64,000 nt of DNA, from NCBI GenBank assembly GCA_964291545.2, contig OZ219860.1, positions 868,001 to 932,000 on the forward strand, in the 5' to 3' direction. Source of the stretch: G963667675 sp964291545. GTDB lineage: Bacteria > Chloroflexota > Dehalococcoidia > Lucifugimonadales > UBA3495. The position numbers were made by a program, and so were the translations under genes. Below the pieces are notes generated by a model that was given only the letters and a program-made list of their open reading frames with translations, did not search any database and was not told the DNA's origin. How positions within the stretch are numbered: the first letter of the stretch is position 1; the number at the start of each line of letters is the position of its first letter. Below, in pieces: positions 22,743 through 31,405 of the stretch.

Positions 22743-24389
22743 ATGGCTATCTCGGGCGACTCCCCGGACTTCGATGCAGTCATAATAGGGGCCGGCTTTT
22801 CGGGCCTGGGGATGCTCCACCGGCTGCGCAACGAACTGGGCATGTCGGTCCAGGTGTACGAGTCCGCCGGCGGCGTGGGCGGCACCTGGTACTGGAACCG
22901 GTACCCGGGGGCCCGCTGCGACTCCCTGAGCTACCTCTACTGCTACTCGTTCTCCAAAGAGTTGCTCCAGGAATGGAATTGGACCGGCAAGTACCCGGAA
23001 CAGCCGGAGATTCTGAACTACTTCGAGCACGTCGCCGACCGCTTTGACCTGCGCCGCGACATCAAGCTGAACACCCGGGTCACCTCCGCAAAGTTCCTCG
23101 AAGCCGATAATCTATGGCGAATCCAGACGGACCAGGGCGACCAAGTAACGGCCCGGCACTTGATTACCGCCGTCGGGTGTCTCTCCACGGCCAACGTCCC
23201 TGAATTCAAGGGGTCGGACTCATTTGCAGGCGAGTCGTACCACACCGGCGGCTGGCCCCACGAGGGCGTGGACTTTGCCGGGAAGCGAGTGGCGGTCATC
23301 GGCACCGGGTCCAGCGGCGTGCAGGCTATACCGGTGATTGCCCAGCAGGCTGGGAGCGTAATGGTATTCCAGCGCACTGCCCAGTACACCGTACCCGCCC
23401 GCCACCACACCGTCGACCCCAAGTTCATTAACGAGGTGGTGAAGCCCAACTACGATAAGATCCTGGAAGACGCCAGGTGGTCCCTGGGCGGCACTCCCAT
23501 TGAAGAGCCCGAGCGCTCCGCGCTGGACGTAACCGCCGGAGAGCGGCGGGAAATCTATGAAGCCGGCTGGGCCGAAGGCGGCGGCTACTTCATATTCTCC
23601 TTCAACGATACCTATCACGACCGGAGAGCCAACGACACCGTCAGCGAGTTCATCCGGTCCAAGATCCGGGAGACGGTCAAAGACCCCGAGACCGCGGAAA
23701 AGCTTCTGCCGGTGGACCATCCATTTGGTTCCAAGCGCGCCCTTATAGATACCGACTACTTCGAGACCTACAACCGCGACAACGTGAAACTGGTCGACAT
23801 CCGCCACTCCCCAATTCAAGAGATCACCCCCAAGGGCATACGGACCGAGGACGAAGAGTACCAATTCGACGTCATTGTCTTCGCCACCGGCTTCGACGCC
23901 ATGACGGGCAGCTACTTCAAGATCGACATCCGCGGCAAAAACGGCCTGCCCCTGAAAGACAAGTGGGCCGAGGGGCCCAAGACATATCTCGGCGTGCAGA
24001 CCGCCGGATTCCCCAACATGTTCATGATTACCGGGCCTGGCAGCCCCTCCGTTCTCAGCAACATGTCCATGTCCATCGAGCAGCACATCGAGTGGATTTC
24101 CAACCTGCTGGACTACATGCGGGAACACGAAATCGAGACCGCCGAGCCGGACGCCGATGCGGAGACCGCCTGGGGAGAGCACCTAAACGAACTCGCAGAG
24201 CAGACCCTTTACCCGCTGGCCAACTCCTGGTACCTGGGCGCCAACATCCCCGGCAAGCCCCGGGTGTTCACGCCCTACGCCGGCGGCGTGGGGACCTACC
24301 GGAAAAAGTGCAACGAGGTGGCCGACGCGGGCTACGAGGGCTTCATCTTCGGCCCAGAGAAGGAACCAGCCGCAAAGCCAGGGGCATAA
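22743..24389 (+). CDS. Flavin-dependent Baeyer-Villiger monooxygenase
   Basis: A 548-residue type-I BVMO, which inserts oxygen next to a carbonyl using FAD, NADPH and O2. The first Rossmann motif GAGFSGLG begins at residue 16. The BVMO fingerprint FAGESYHTGGWP is at 161-172, and the NADPH-binding VIGTGSSGVQAIP follows at about 185. GTWYWNRYPGARCD and VFATGFDAMTGSY are typical of the cyclohexanone/steroid-type subgroup. TAGGGAGG lies upstream of the ATG. The preceding esterase and the following isochorismatase-type hydrolase suggest a small degradative operon for a ketone; the substrate is unknown. Confidence 0.94.
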   Translation: MAISGDSPDFDAVIIGAGFSGLGMLHRLRNELGMSVQVYESAGGVGGTWYWNRYPGARCDSLSYLYCYSFSKELLQEWNWTGKYPEQPEILNYFEHVADRFDLRRDIKLNTRVTSAKFLEADNLWRIQTDQGDQVTARHLITAVGCLSTANVPEFKGSDSFAGESYHTGGWPHEGVDFAGKRVAVIGTGSSGVQAIPVIAQQAGSVMVFQRTAQYTVPARHHTVDPKFINEVVKPNYDKILEDARWSLGGTPIEEPERSALDVTAGERREIYEAGWAEGGGYFIFSFNDTYHDRRANDTVSEFIRSKIRETVKDPETAEKLLPVDHPFGSKRALIDTDYFETYNRDNVKLVDIRHSPIQEITPKGIRTEDEEYQFDVIVFATGFDAMTGSYFKIDIRGKNGLPLKDKWAEGPKTYLGVQTAGFPNMFMITGPGSPSVLSNMSMSIEQHIEWISNLLDYMREHEIETAEPDADAETAWGEHLNELAEQTLYPLANSWYLGANIPGKPRVFTPYAGGVGTYRKKCNEVADAGYEGFIFGPEKEPAAKPGA

Positions 24390-24413
24390 CCCGGCCCATA
24401 GGAGTGGTGAAAG

Positions 24414-24935
24414 ATGCCCAACGTGGTGTTGGTGGTGGACATGGTGCGGGGCTTCCTGGAGCCGGGCCACAACCTGTACTGCGGCGACGACGCCCGGACG
24501 ATAATCCCCAAAGTCCGTGAGTTAGTCGAGCGGGAGACTCAAGCAGGGTCTCAAGTGCTCTTCGTCTCCGACCACCACGACCCCGACGACCTGGAGTTCC
24601 AGATTTTCCCGGTGCACTGCGTCAAGGGCACGCCGGAAACCGAGGTAATCCCGGAGCTTGCCGGGTTCGTCGACGGTTCCAACGTCATCCCCAAGAACCG
24701 CTACAGCGGCTTCTTCAACACCGACCTGGCCCAACGGCTGGAGCAGCTAGAACCGGACAAGCTGGTGGTGTGCGGCGTGTGCACCGACATCTGCGTCATG
24801 CACACCACCTCCGACGCCCGCAACCGGGACTACCAGGTGGAAGTGCCCTCCGACTGCGTTGCATCCTTCGACCCCGACGCCCACCAGTGGGCCTTGCGGC
24901 ATTTGCAGAGGATTCTGGGGGCTAAGGTAGTCTAG
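24414..24935 (+). CDS. Isochorismatase-family cysteine hydrolase (nicotinamidase-like)
   Basis: A 173-residue hydrolase with the catalytic triad of the family: Asp9 in VVDMVRGF, Lys94 in IPKNRYSGF and Cys127 in GVCTDICVMHT. The metal-site pattern SDHHDPDD also resembles nicotinamidases. Reactions in the family include deamidation of nicotinamide, N-carbamoyl hydrolysis and ureide breakdown. It follows the BVMO by 24 bp with an AGGAGTGG site, so it is probably the last gene of that operon. Nicotinamidase is the closest guess, but an amide from the adjoining pathway is possible. Confidence 0.88.
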   Translation: MPNVVLVVDMVRGFLEPGHNLYCGDDARTIIPKVRELVERETQAGSQVLFVSDHHDPDDLEFQIFPVHCVKGTPETEVIPELAGFVDGSNVIPKNRYSGFFNTDLAQRLEQLEPDKLVVCGVCTDICVMHTTSDARNRDYQVEVPSDCVASFDPDAHQWALRHLQRILGAKVV

Positions 24936-24955
24936 GAAACCCTTGGTCTAACCCC

Positions 24956-26188
24956 CTAGCCCAGGGCCCCGCCGACCACTGCCTCGGCAATCTCCTCGTC
25001 CGACATCCCCAGCAACTCTCTCAGGACATACTCGTTGTGCTGTCCCATCTTCGGAGCGGCAAAGCGAGGGCCGCTTTCGTAGCCGCGGATGCGGTATTGC
25101 GGGCCGCTGTACGGAATGCTGCCCATCTCGGCGTGGTCCAAGTTGCGGAAGAACCCCCGGTGGGCCAGTTGTGGGTCCTGGAGCAGATCGCTGCTCCGCT
25201 GCACCACCCCCGCCGGGACCCCCTCCGATAGAAGCAGGCCCATGACTTCCCGTTCGTCTTTTACGCTGGTCCAGGCGGACAGTTCCGTGTCTATCTCGTC
25301 ATGGTGGGACAGCCGGCCCTCGGTGGTCAGAAAGCGCTCGTCCCGCGCCCAGGCCGGGTCGCCCAGGGCCCGGCGCAGCCCCTCCCACTGGGCGTCGTTC
25401 TCCACCGCAATGGCGCACCACCGGTCGTCTCCCCGGCAGGGATAGGCACCCTGGGGCGCGGCCGTCGGGGAGCGGTTGCCGTCGCGGGACACCGTGTGCC
25501 CGTTGACCCGGGAGTCCAGCGTCTGCGGCGACAGGAAATGCAGGGCCATTTCCAGTTGGCTGGCGTCGATGTGCTGCCCCTGGCCCGTCCTCCGCCGGTG
25601 GTCCAGGGCGGCCATGACCGCCGCCGACAGGAAGTGGGGGGCGATGGTGTCGGTGTAGGCCAGCCAGGGCCCGTCGGGCGGCAGGTCTTTCCACCCCGTG
25701 ACCTCATAGAACCCGGCAATGGCGGCGGCGTGGTACCCGAATCCTCCCAGGGACGCCAGGGAACCGGTCTGGCCCATGAGGCAGGTGCTGAGCATGATGA
25801 TCGACGGGTTGATGGACCGGGCCTTTTCATAGCCGATGCCCAGCCGGTCCACCGTGCCGGGAGTGAAGGCCTCGATGAATATGTCGGCCCAGGCCAGCAG
25901 CCGGTGGGCCACGTCTATGCCCGCCGGCGTCTTCAAGTCCAGGGTCATGCCAAGCTTGGAGGTGTTGAATTCCCCGTAAAAATGGGCCCGGTCGGGGCCG
26001 GGAACGCCGTCCTTGAACGGCATGGCCACCCGCAGCGTGTCCATGGGGGCCGTCGTCTCCAACCGCACGGCGGTGGCCCCGTGGTCGGCGAAATGCTTGG
26101 CCACGCTGGGTCCGACCACGACCCAGGAACAGTCGACGACTTTCAAGCCTTCAAACGGCAGGCCTGCAGAGGGCAACTTATCCGCCAC
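24956..26188 (-). CDS. CaiB/BaiF family CoA-transferase (class III)
   Basis: A 410-residue class-III CoA-transferase. The opening VVDCSWVVVGPSVAKHFADHGATAVRLE is the usual first strand and helix. Asp180 in AYTDTIAPHF stands where the catalytic Asp of formyl-CoA transferase is found, followed by the TGQGQHIDASQLE segment. It moves CoA between carboxylic acids by an Asp-acyl anhydride; the acid is unknown. It overlaps its upstream partner at 26178 by 11 bp, so the pair is co-translated and may work as a heteromer. It is convergent with the isochorismatase gene, with only 20 bp between the stops. Confidence 0.9.
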   Translation of the reverse strand: MADKLPSAGLPFEGLKVVDCSWVVVGPSVAKHFADHGATAVRLETTAPMDTLRVAMPFKDGVPGPDRAHFYGEFNTSKLGMTLDLKTPAGIDVAHRLLAWADIFIEAFTPGTVDRLGIGYEKARSINPSIIMLSTCLMGQTGSLASLGGFGYHAAAIAGFYEVTGWKDLPPDGPWLAYTDTIAPHFLSAAVMAALDHRRRTGQGQHIDASQLEMALHFLSPQTLDSRVNGHTVSRDGNRSPTAAPQGAYPCRGDDRWCAIAVENDAQWEGLRRALGDPAWARDERFLTTEGRLSHHDEIDTELSAWTSVKDEREVMGLLLSEGVPAGVVQRSSDLLQDPQLAHRGFFRNLDHAEMGSIPYSGPQYRIRGYESGPRFAAPKMGQHNEYVLRELLGMSDEEIAEAVVGGALG

Positions 26189-27425
26189 GGCCGCTGCTCG
26201 CCTTTCTCGCCAATCCGCAGGCTTCTTCTATCTCTGAATGGGAATACCCCAGCATCTCGCCCAGTACCTCGGCGTTGTGCTCGCCCAGCTTGGGCGGCCA
26301 GCGGCGTACCTTCATCGGCGTCTCGCTCATTTGGGCGAAGGGTCCGGCCACCTGGACTGGGTGCCCGTCGGGCAACGGAGCGGTTAGCCAGTAGCCCCGT
26401 TCCTCTAGTTGTCTGAATCGGGTCAGTTCCTCCACGGTGTAGACCGGCGCAATGGATATGCGCTCCCTCACGCTCCGCTCCAGGAGCTGGTTCTTGGTCC
26501 TGGTCAGCATATACCGGTTGATGGGGACCATGACCTCCTCCAGCGGATGGGCCACCGGCCTGCCGTGCAGGTTGTTCAGGGTGTATCCCATCCAGTCCTC
26601 GTCCTCCACCCACGACTCCGGCGCCAGCCCGTCCTCCACGCACCAGCGGACCAGTGTCTCCAGCGTCCTTCCGTCGGGCATGAAGGTTACGTAGCCGTCG
26701 GCGCACTCATAGACCATCTGCAGCGGCATTCCCCTGGTCTGGGAGTAGGGCCCGGAGCGGTTGAAGTCAAACCCCTGGATAGCCTTGGCGGTCGCGCCGT
26801 TGAGCATTGTCCACGCCATGACGGTCTGGGCCGAAACGTCCACGAACTGTGCCTCGCCTGTGCAGCACGTCCTGGCGTGGGCCGTAAGCGCGCCCACCGC
26901 GGCCTCGGCCCCGGTGTGGAGCCATACCTGGGGAACGGAAACGCGCAGCGGCGCCCGGCCCGGATAGCCCTGCACGCTCATGGGGCCGGCCAGGGCCGCG
27001 ACTGTCAGGTCGCCGGCGGGGAATTCGGCGTAGGGGCCGTCCTGGCCGAAAGGGGTGATGGCAACGTAAACGATGCGGGGATTGGCCCGGCGCAACTCCT
27101 CAAACCCCAACCCCAGCCCGGACATCTCGCCGGGGCGGGCCGATTCAATGACGAAGTCGGCTCTCTCCGCCAACCGCCGTAGCGCGCCGCGGCCCGCTGC
27201 GGCGGCCAGGTCCAGGGTTATGCCCCGCTTGTTGCGGTTGAAGGCGAAGTAGTGGAGGCTGCGCTCCGCTTCCGGCCCGTCTGCCAGGAAGGGCGCCATT
27301 TTCCGGCTGGACGACCCCGCGGGCGGCTCCACCTTGATTACGTCGGCGCCCAGGTCGCCCAGTATCATGGCGGCCAACTCGCCGCGGTCGTCTGTCAGGT
27401 CGAGAACGGTGTAGGGACTGAGCAT
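26178..27425 (-). CDS. CaiB/BaiF family protein lacking the catalytic Asp
   Basis: A 415-residue member of the same class-III family, with VLDLTDDRGELAAMILGDLGAD at the start and GRGALRRLAERADFVIES in the CoA-binding part. Where the catalytic Asp should be it reads PQVWLHTGAEAAVGAL; ungapped alignment with its neighbour puts Trp168 at the Asp position. It belongs to a subgroup with W/LHTGAEAA that is common near the active type. It may be a structural or regulatory partner of the product of 24956-26188, which it overlaps. It is the first gene of the pair; the upstream region has no clear promoter. Confidence 0.85.
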   Translation of the reverse strand: MLSPYTVLDLTDDRGELAAMILGDLGADVIKVEPPAGSSSRKMAPFLADGPEAERSLHYFAFNRNKRGITLDLAAAAGRGALRRLAERADFVIESARPGEMSGLGLGFEELRRANPRIVYVAITPFGQDGPYAEFPAGDLTVAALAGPMSVQGYPGRAPLRVSVPQVWLHTGAEAAVGALTAHARTCCTGEAQFVDVSAQTVMAWTMLNGATAKAIQGFDFNRSGPYSQTRGMPLQMVYECADGYVTFMPDGRTLETLVRWCVEDGLAPESWVEDEDWMGYTLNNLHGRPVAHPLEEVMVPINRYMLTRTKNQLLERSVRERISIAPVYTVEELTRFRQLEERGYWLTAPLPDGHPVQVAGPFAQMSETPMKVRRWPPKLGEHNAEVLGEMLGYSHSEIEEACGLARKASSGRGG

Positions 27426-27567
27426 TGCCTACCGGAGGGATGAAATGTGCCGGGATTATAGCACGCACCCGGCAAAACGCCGCCGCCTTGAATTGTCGCC
27501 GCGGATGGGTCTATCATAGGTTAACCTGCCCCCGTTAGCCGCCCATCCAAGACCCGCGCGAGGCCCT

Positions 27568-29598
27568 ATGTTGTACCGCAGTTACAGGTATTCCCAGTGG
27601 GACGGCACCCAGCAGATCTTCGAAATGGACGCCGACGAGCTCATGGACCGGCTGTCCGACGAGACGCTGCGCCAGGGCGACGTCATGCGGGCGCTGCGGG
27701 AGATGCTGCGGCAGGGCTTCGAGAACCGGGACGGCCAGCAGATGACCGGCCTCCGGGACTTGATGGAGCAGCTCAAGAACCAGCGGCGTCAGCAACTGCA
27801 GCAGTACAACATGGACTCGGTAATCGACGACCTGAGGGAACGGCTGCAGGACGTCATCAACACCGAGCGGGACGGCATCGACCGGCGGATGGAACAGGCC
27901 CGGCAGCAGTTGTCCCAGGCGTCGGACGAGGACCGGCCCCAGTTGGAGGGCTTCTACAACGTCCTGGATGAAAGGAGCAAGCGGAACCGGGAAAAGCTTG
28001 AAGACCTTCCCCAGGACATGGGCGGCCGCATCAAGGAGTTGATGGACTACGACTTCATCGACCCCGAGGCCCAGCGCAAGTTCCAGGAACTCCTGGACAT
28101 GCTTAAGGGCCAGATGGCCCAGAACATCTCCCAGCAGATGATGCAGCAGGCCCAGGGCATGACCCCACAGGACATGGCGGCCATGCGGGAGATGATGCGT
28201 CAACTCAATCAGATGATGCGCGACAAGATGGAGGGGCGGGAGCCCGACTTCGACGGGTTCATGGAGCAGTTCGGGTCAATGTTCGGCCCCAACCCTCCCC
28301 AGAGCTTCGAAGAACTGATGGACCTGCTGCAGCGTCAACTGGCCCAGATGCAGTCCATGCTGGAGAGCATGTCTCCCGAGATGCGGCAGGAGTTGGAGGA
28401 CGCCCTGGCCAACGCCCTTGACCCGGAGACCCGGCAGGAGATGGCCGAGTTCGCCTCGTTGATGGAGCAGATGATGCCCATGGACGAATTGCGCCGCCAG
28501 TACCCCTTCCTGGGCGACGACAGCCTGACCATGGAGCAGGCCATGGAGATGATGCGCGGCCTGCAGGAGCACGACCGGCTGGAAGAGGCCCTGGCCCAGG
28601 CCATGCGCACCGGGAACATGGACGACGTGGACCCCGACAAGCTGGCCGAGCTTTTGGGCGAGGACGCCCGCCGGGCCTGGGAGCAACTGGACAAGCTCCG
28701 GGAAATGCTGCAGGAAGCGGGTTACATAACCGGCGACGACAAGATGGAACTGACCGCGCGGGGCATGCGCCGCATCGGCCAGAAGGCCCTGCGAGAGGTG
28801 TTCGCCCACCTCAAGAAGGACCGCATCGGCAACCACCTGCTCCACACCAGGGGGGCCAACGGCGACCTGCTTGGCGACACCAAGCCCTACGAGTTCGGCG
28901 ACCCCTTCCAGATCGATCTGCAGGCCAGCGTGAAAAACGCTGTGCTGCGCAACGGGCCCCAGGTGCCGGTGCGCATGGGCGTCGACGACTTCGAAGTCCA
29001 CCGCACCGAGCACATGACCCGCGCCGCCACCGTGCTGCTGCTGGACCAGAGCCGGTCCATGGGGCTGTTCAACAACTTCCACGCGGCCAAGAAGGTCACC
29101 GCGGCCCTGATGGCGTTAATCCGCAGCCAGTACCCCAGGGACACCCTGCACGTCATCGGCTTTTCCGACTACGCCATGGAAATCAAGGAGGACGAACTGG
29201 CCAAGTCGCGCTGGAACGCCTGGGTATCGGGCACCAACCTGCACCACGCGTTGATGCTGGCCCGCAAGCTGTTGTCCAAAGAAAAGGGCTGTTCCAAGCA
29301 GGTGCTGTTGATCACCGACGGCGAGCCCACGTCCCACATGGAAGGCGACCGGGCCTTCTTCGCCTACCCGCCCACCTATCGCACCGAACAAGAGACCCTG
29401 AAAGAGGTCCAACGGTGCACGCAAGAAAGCATCGTCATCAGCACCTTCATGCTGGAAAGCTCCTACCAATTGGTGCACTTCGTCGAGCGTCTCACCCGCA
29501 TCAACAAGGGCAGGGCCTTCTACAGCAGCGCCTCCAACCTGGGTGAGTACATGCTGGTGGACTACGTCAGCAACCGCAGGAAGCGGGTTGGGGCTTAG
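27568..29598 (+). CDS. VWA-domain protein with long Met/Gln-rich helical region
   Basis: A 676-residue soluble protein. Residues 20-440 are nearly all helix, very rich in Met, Gln, Glu and Arg, with segments such as QQMMQQAQGM and MREMMRQLNQMMRD, suggesting long coiled coils. The C-terminal von Willebrand A domain has an intact metal site: DQSRS (Asp493, Ser495, Ser497), Thr556 in SGTNLHH and Asp584 in ITDGEPTSH. Such proteins usually work with a MoxR-type or chelatase-like AAA ATPase, but none is in the window. The stop overlaps the next gene's GTG (TAGTG). The role is unknown; metal-dependent protein binding is implied. Confidence 0.85.
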   Translation: MLYRSYRYSQWDGTQQIFEMDADELMDRLSDETLRQGDVMRALREMLRQGFENRDGQQMTGLRDLMEQLKNQRRQQLQQYNMDSVIDDLRERLQDVINTERDGIDRRMEQARQQLSQASDEDRPQLEGFYNVLDERSKRNREKLEDLPQDMGGRIKELMDYDFIDPEAQRKFQELLDMLKGQMAQNISQQMMQQAQGMTPQDMAAMREMMRQLNQMMRDKMEGREPDFDGFMEQFGSMFGPNPPQSFEELMDLLQRQLAQMQSMLESMSPEMRQELEDALANALDPETRQEMAEFASLMEQMMPMDELRRQYPFLGDDSLTMEQAMEMMRGLQEHDRLEEALAQAMRTGNMDDVDPDKLAELLGEDARRAWEQLDKLREMLQEAGYITGDDKMELTARGMRRIGQKALREVFAHLKKDRIGNHLLHTRGANGDLLGDTKPYEFGDPFQIDLQASVKNAVLRNGPQVPVRMGVDDFEVHRTEHMTRAATVLLLDQSRSMGLFNNFHAAKKVTAALMALIRSQYPRDTLHVIGFSDYAMEIKEDELAKSRWNAWVSGTNLHHALMLARKLLSKEKGCSKQVLLITDGEPTSHMEGDRAFFAYPPTYRTEQETLKEVQRCTQESIVISTFMLESSYQLVHFVERLTRINKGRAFYSSASNLGEYMLVDYVSNRRKRVGA

Positions 29599-31064
29599 TG
29601 TTCCCACGCCTTGCGGTCTTTCTCCTCAGCCTACTGATCACCGTCGGCGTCGCCTGTGCCGGAGAGTCGCCGCCAGCCCCGACGCCATTTCCCGATATTG
29701 ATGCCACTGTTGAGGCGGAAGTTGCAGCCACTGTGGCCGCCGTCTCCACCACCCCGGCCGCGACCCCAACATCCACTTTACCCTCCACTTATGCCCCGAC
29801 GCCTACGGCAGTCCCCCTGGATACTTCTACCCAGTTGCCAACTGCCGCCACTGTTCCAACTCCGACACCTGCGCCTACGCCGACTCCCGTTCCACCAACT
29901 CCGACACCTGCGCCTACACCGACTCCCGTTCCACCAACACCAACACCTACGCCAGCACCTACGCCAGCACCTACGCCAGCACCAACACCTACGCCTACGC
30001 CTACGCCAGCCCCTACGCCAGCACCAACACCTACGCCTACGCCTACGCCGGCCTCTACACCTACACCTGTCCCTGCCACAACCCTTACTGAGTTACGCCA
30101 AATAGTTTTGGCCGGAATCAACCAAGCCAGGGTTGAGGCTGGGTTAGAGCAGGTGACAATGGGGAGTAACGGAGCCGCCCAGGCTCACGCCGATGATATG
30201 CTTGCCAACTGCTTTAGCGGTCATTGGAATCTTCAAGGATTGACTCCGAAGACAAGATACGCGTTCGCTGGCGGTTACGATTACAGCAGGGAGATAGTGC
30301 TGGGCAGCGACTACTGCGTCGGCCTACTCGCCGGCTACCGGTCCATTGACCCCGAGGAGAAAGCGCTGGACATTGTTGATAACTTCTGGACCAGTCCCGG
30401 CCATTGGGACATAATCCTTAAGCCGCTGAACCGCTACGTCAACATCGGTTTAGCCTGGGACACTTACAACTTCCAAACGGTGTTGGTGTTTGAGCAAGGC
30501 GATTTCATCGATTATGAACAGATCCGACTAGAAGGGACCATCCTGACACTAGCCGGAACGTTGCGCAATGGCGCTGCCGTTTACGGCAGCACAGACTTGG
30601 ATATTGTTCTTGAATACCGCCCTCCCCCAACAGAATTGACTGTTGGACAATTGGCACGGACTTATGGAAATTCACCGGGGCCGCGCGTGGCAAGCTTGCG
30701 CAAACCGCCTGCGCCGGGGAATAGATATAGGGAAGATACTTACACCAGAACCAAGCTGTACCGGATAAATCCCCACGAGATAGACCCGAACGCCCACGCC
30801 CCGAGGTCCAGGGGTGAAGCTCATGACCTCTGGGCTGAAGCGAAATCCAGGCCACAAGAAGAGAGAACCAATACGGTCTATCGGGTCACGGCCGACGTGT
30901 GGGACGTGGATACCGACGCTGGGACATTCCGGGTTGTGGCCGACGTTTCCAAACCGTTAGCCGCATATGGGGAGGGTATCTACGAACTCTTCGTCTGGGC
31001 GCTTGTTGATGGTAAGTCCGAATTAGTGTCCGGGTACGCCTTTATGCACGATATCCCGGAGTAG
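29598..31064 (+). CDS. CAP/SCP-domain lipoprotein with Pro-Thr linker
   Basis: A 488-residue exported lipoprotein. A signal helix ends in the lipobox VGVAC (Cys20). Residues about 25-160 are an unstructured Ala/Pro/Thr linker built of PTPAPTPTPVPP-like repeats. A CAP (SCP/PR-1) domain follows from about 165, with INQARVEAGLEQV, AQAHADDMLANCFSGHW and FWTSPGHWDIILKP. The last 180 residues are an additional beta-rich domain I do not recognise. CAP proteins bind sterols, lipids or cell-wall material. The start is GTG overlapping the stop of the VWA gene, suggesting joint expression. Surface location is inferred from lipobox and linker. Confidence 0.85.
   Translation: MFPRLAVFLLSLLITVGVACAGESPPAPTPFPDIDATVEAEVAATVAAVSTTPAATPTSTLPSTYAPTPTAVPLDTSTQLPTAATVPTPTPAPTPTPVPPTPTPAPTPTPVPPTPTPTPAPTPAPTPAPTPTPTPTPAPTPAPTPTPTPTPASTPTPVPATTLTELRQIVLAGINQARVEAGLEQVTMGSNGAAQAHADDMLANCFSGHWNLQGLTPKTRYAFAGGYDYSREIVLGSDYCVGLLAGYRSIDPEEKALDIVDNFWTSPGHWDIILKPLNRYVNIGLAWDTYNFQTVLVFEQGDFIDYEQIRLEGTILTLAGTLRNGAAVYGSTDLDIVLEYRPPPTELTVGQLARTYGNSPGPRVASLRKPPAPGNRYREDTYTRTKLYRINPHEIDPNAHAPRSRGEAHDLWAEAKSRPQEERTNTVYRVTADVWDVDTDAGTFRVVADVSKPLAAYGEGIYELFVWALVDGKSELVSGYAFMHDIPE
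29857..30075 (+). repeat. Low-complexity repeat encoding the Pro-Thr-Ala linker
   Basis: About 220 bp of ACx CCx GCx-type hexamers and larger copied blocks within the CAP lipoprotein gene. A block starting at about 29863 recurs at about 29899. It is prone to slippage and therefore to length variation and assembly collapse. Confidence 0.8.
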
Positions 31065-31153
31065 CCCGCGATAAACTCAACCATCAGCCGTCATTTGGCG
31101 GGTCATAACCCCGCCTCAGAGAACAAGCCACCCTTCCCCGCCCCCCAAAAACC

Positions 31154-31162
31154 TGATATGAT
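31154..31162 (+). promoter_or_regulatory. Extended -10 promoter of the pyr operon
   Basis: TGATATGAT at 31154-31162 is a TGn-TATGAT extended -10; no good -35 is seen. It is the only clear candidate ahead of the PyrR attenuator and gives a leader of about 235 nt before pyrR. Confidence 0.45.
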
Positions 31163-31223
31163 ACCCGGCAGCAAAATTACATAAGTCAACTTCAGGGTTG
31201 AGACGCTGTCCGAGGCATCGGAT

Positions 31224-31258
31224 GGCCAGGCTTTTAAGGCAGTCCAGTGAGGCTGGCA
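31224..31258 (+). promoter_or_regulatory. PyrR-binding loop of the pyr attenuator
   Basis: The leader contains AGTCCAGTGAGGCTGGC at 31241-31257, matching the conserved PyrR anti-antiterminator loop (TCC-A-G-x-GAGGCT). Its flanks, GGCCAG upstream and CTGGC downstream, close the stem. PyrR with UMP would bind here and let the terminator at 31313 form, shutting the operon when pyrimidines are plentiful. Confidence 0.85.
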
Positions 31259-31312
31259 AAGTTCGGGACCCTTCAGAAGGCCAGGTGACCACTTCGGTGG
31301 CCCTGGCGCCAG

Positions 31313-31344
31313 CCCCTTGCCTGACTGATGGCAAGGGGTTTTTT
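31313..31344 (+). terminator. Attenuator terminator ahead of pyrR
   Basis: CCCCTTGCC (31313-31321) pairs perfectly with GGCAAGGGG (31330-31338) followed by six T. It lies between the PyrR site and pyrR. Another hairpin at about 31280-31307 (ACCAC-TTCG-GTGG core) may take part in the switch. Confidence 0.9.
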
Positions 31345-31405
31345 GCGGGATTATTCCAGCCTCCGCCGCCCGCCTTGGAGCCCAACGGGAGACGGTACAG
31401 AACGA

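Noticed and set aside
29857..30075. Hexamer repeats as a possible CRISPR or mobile element
   Set aside because: They encode the Pro-Thr linker of a lipoprotein and have no spacer pattern.
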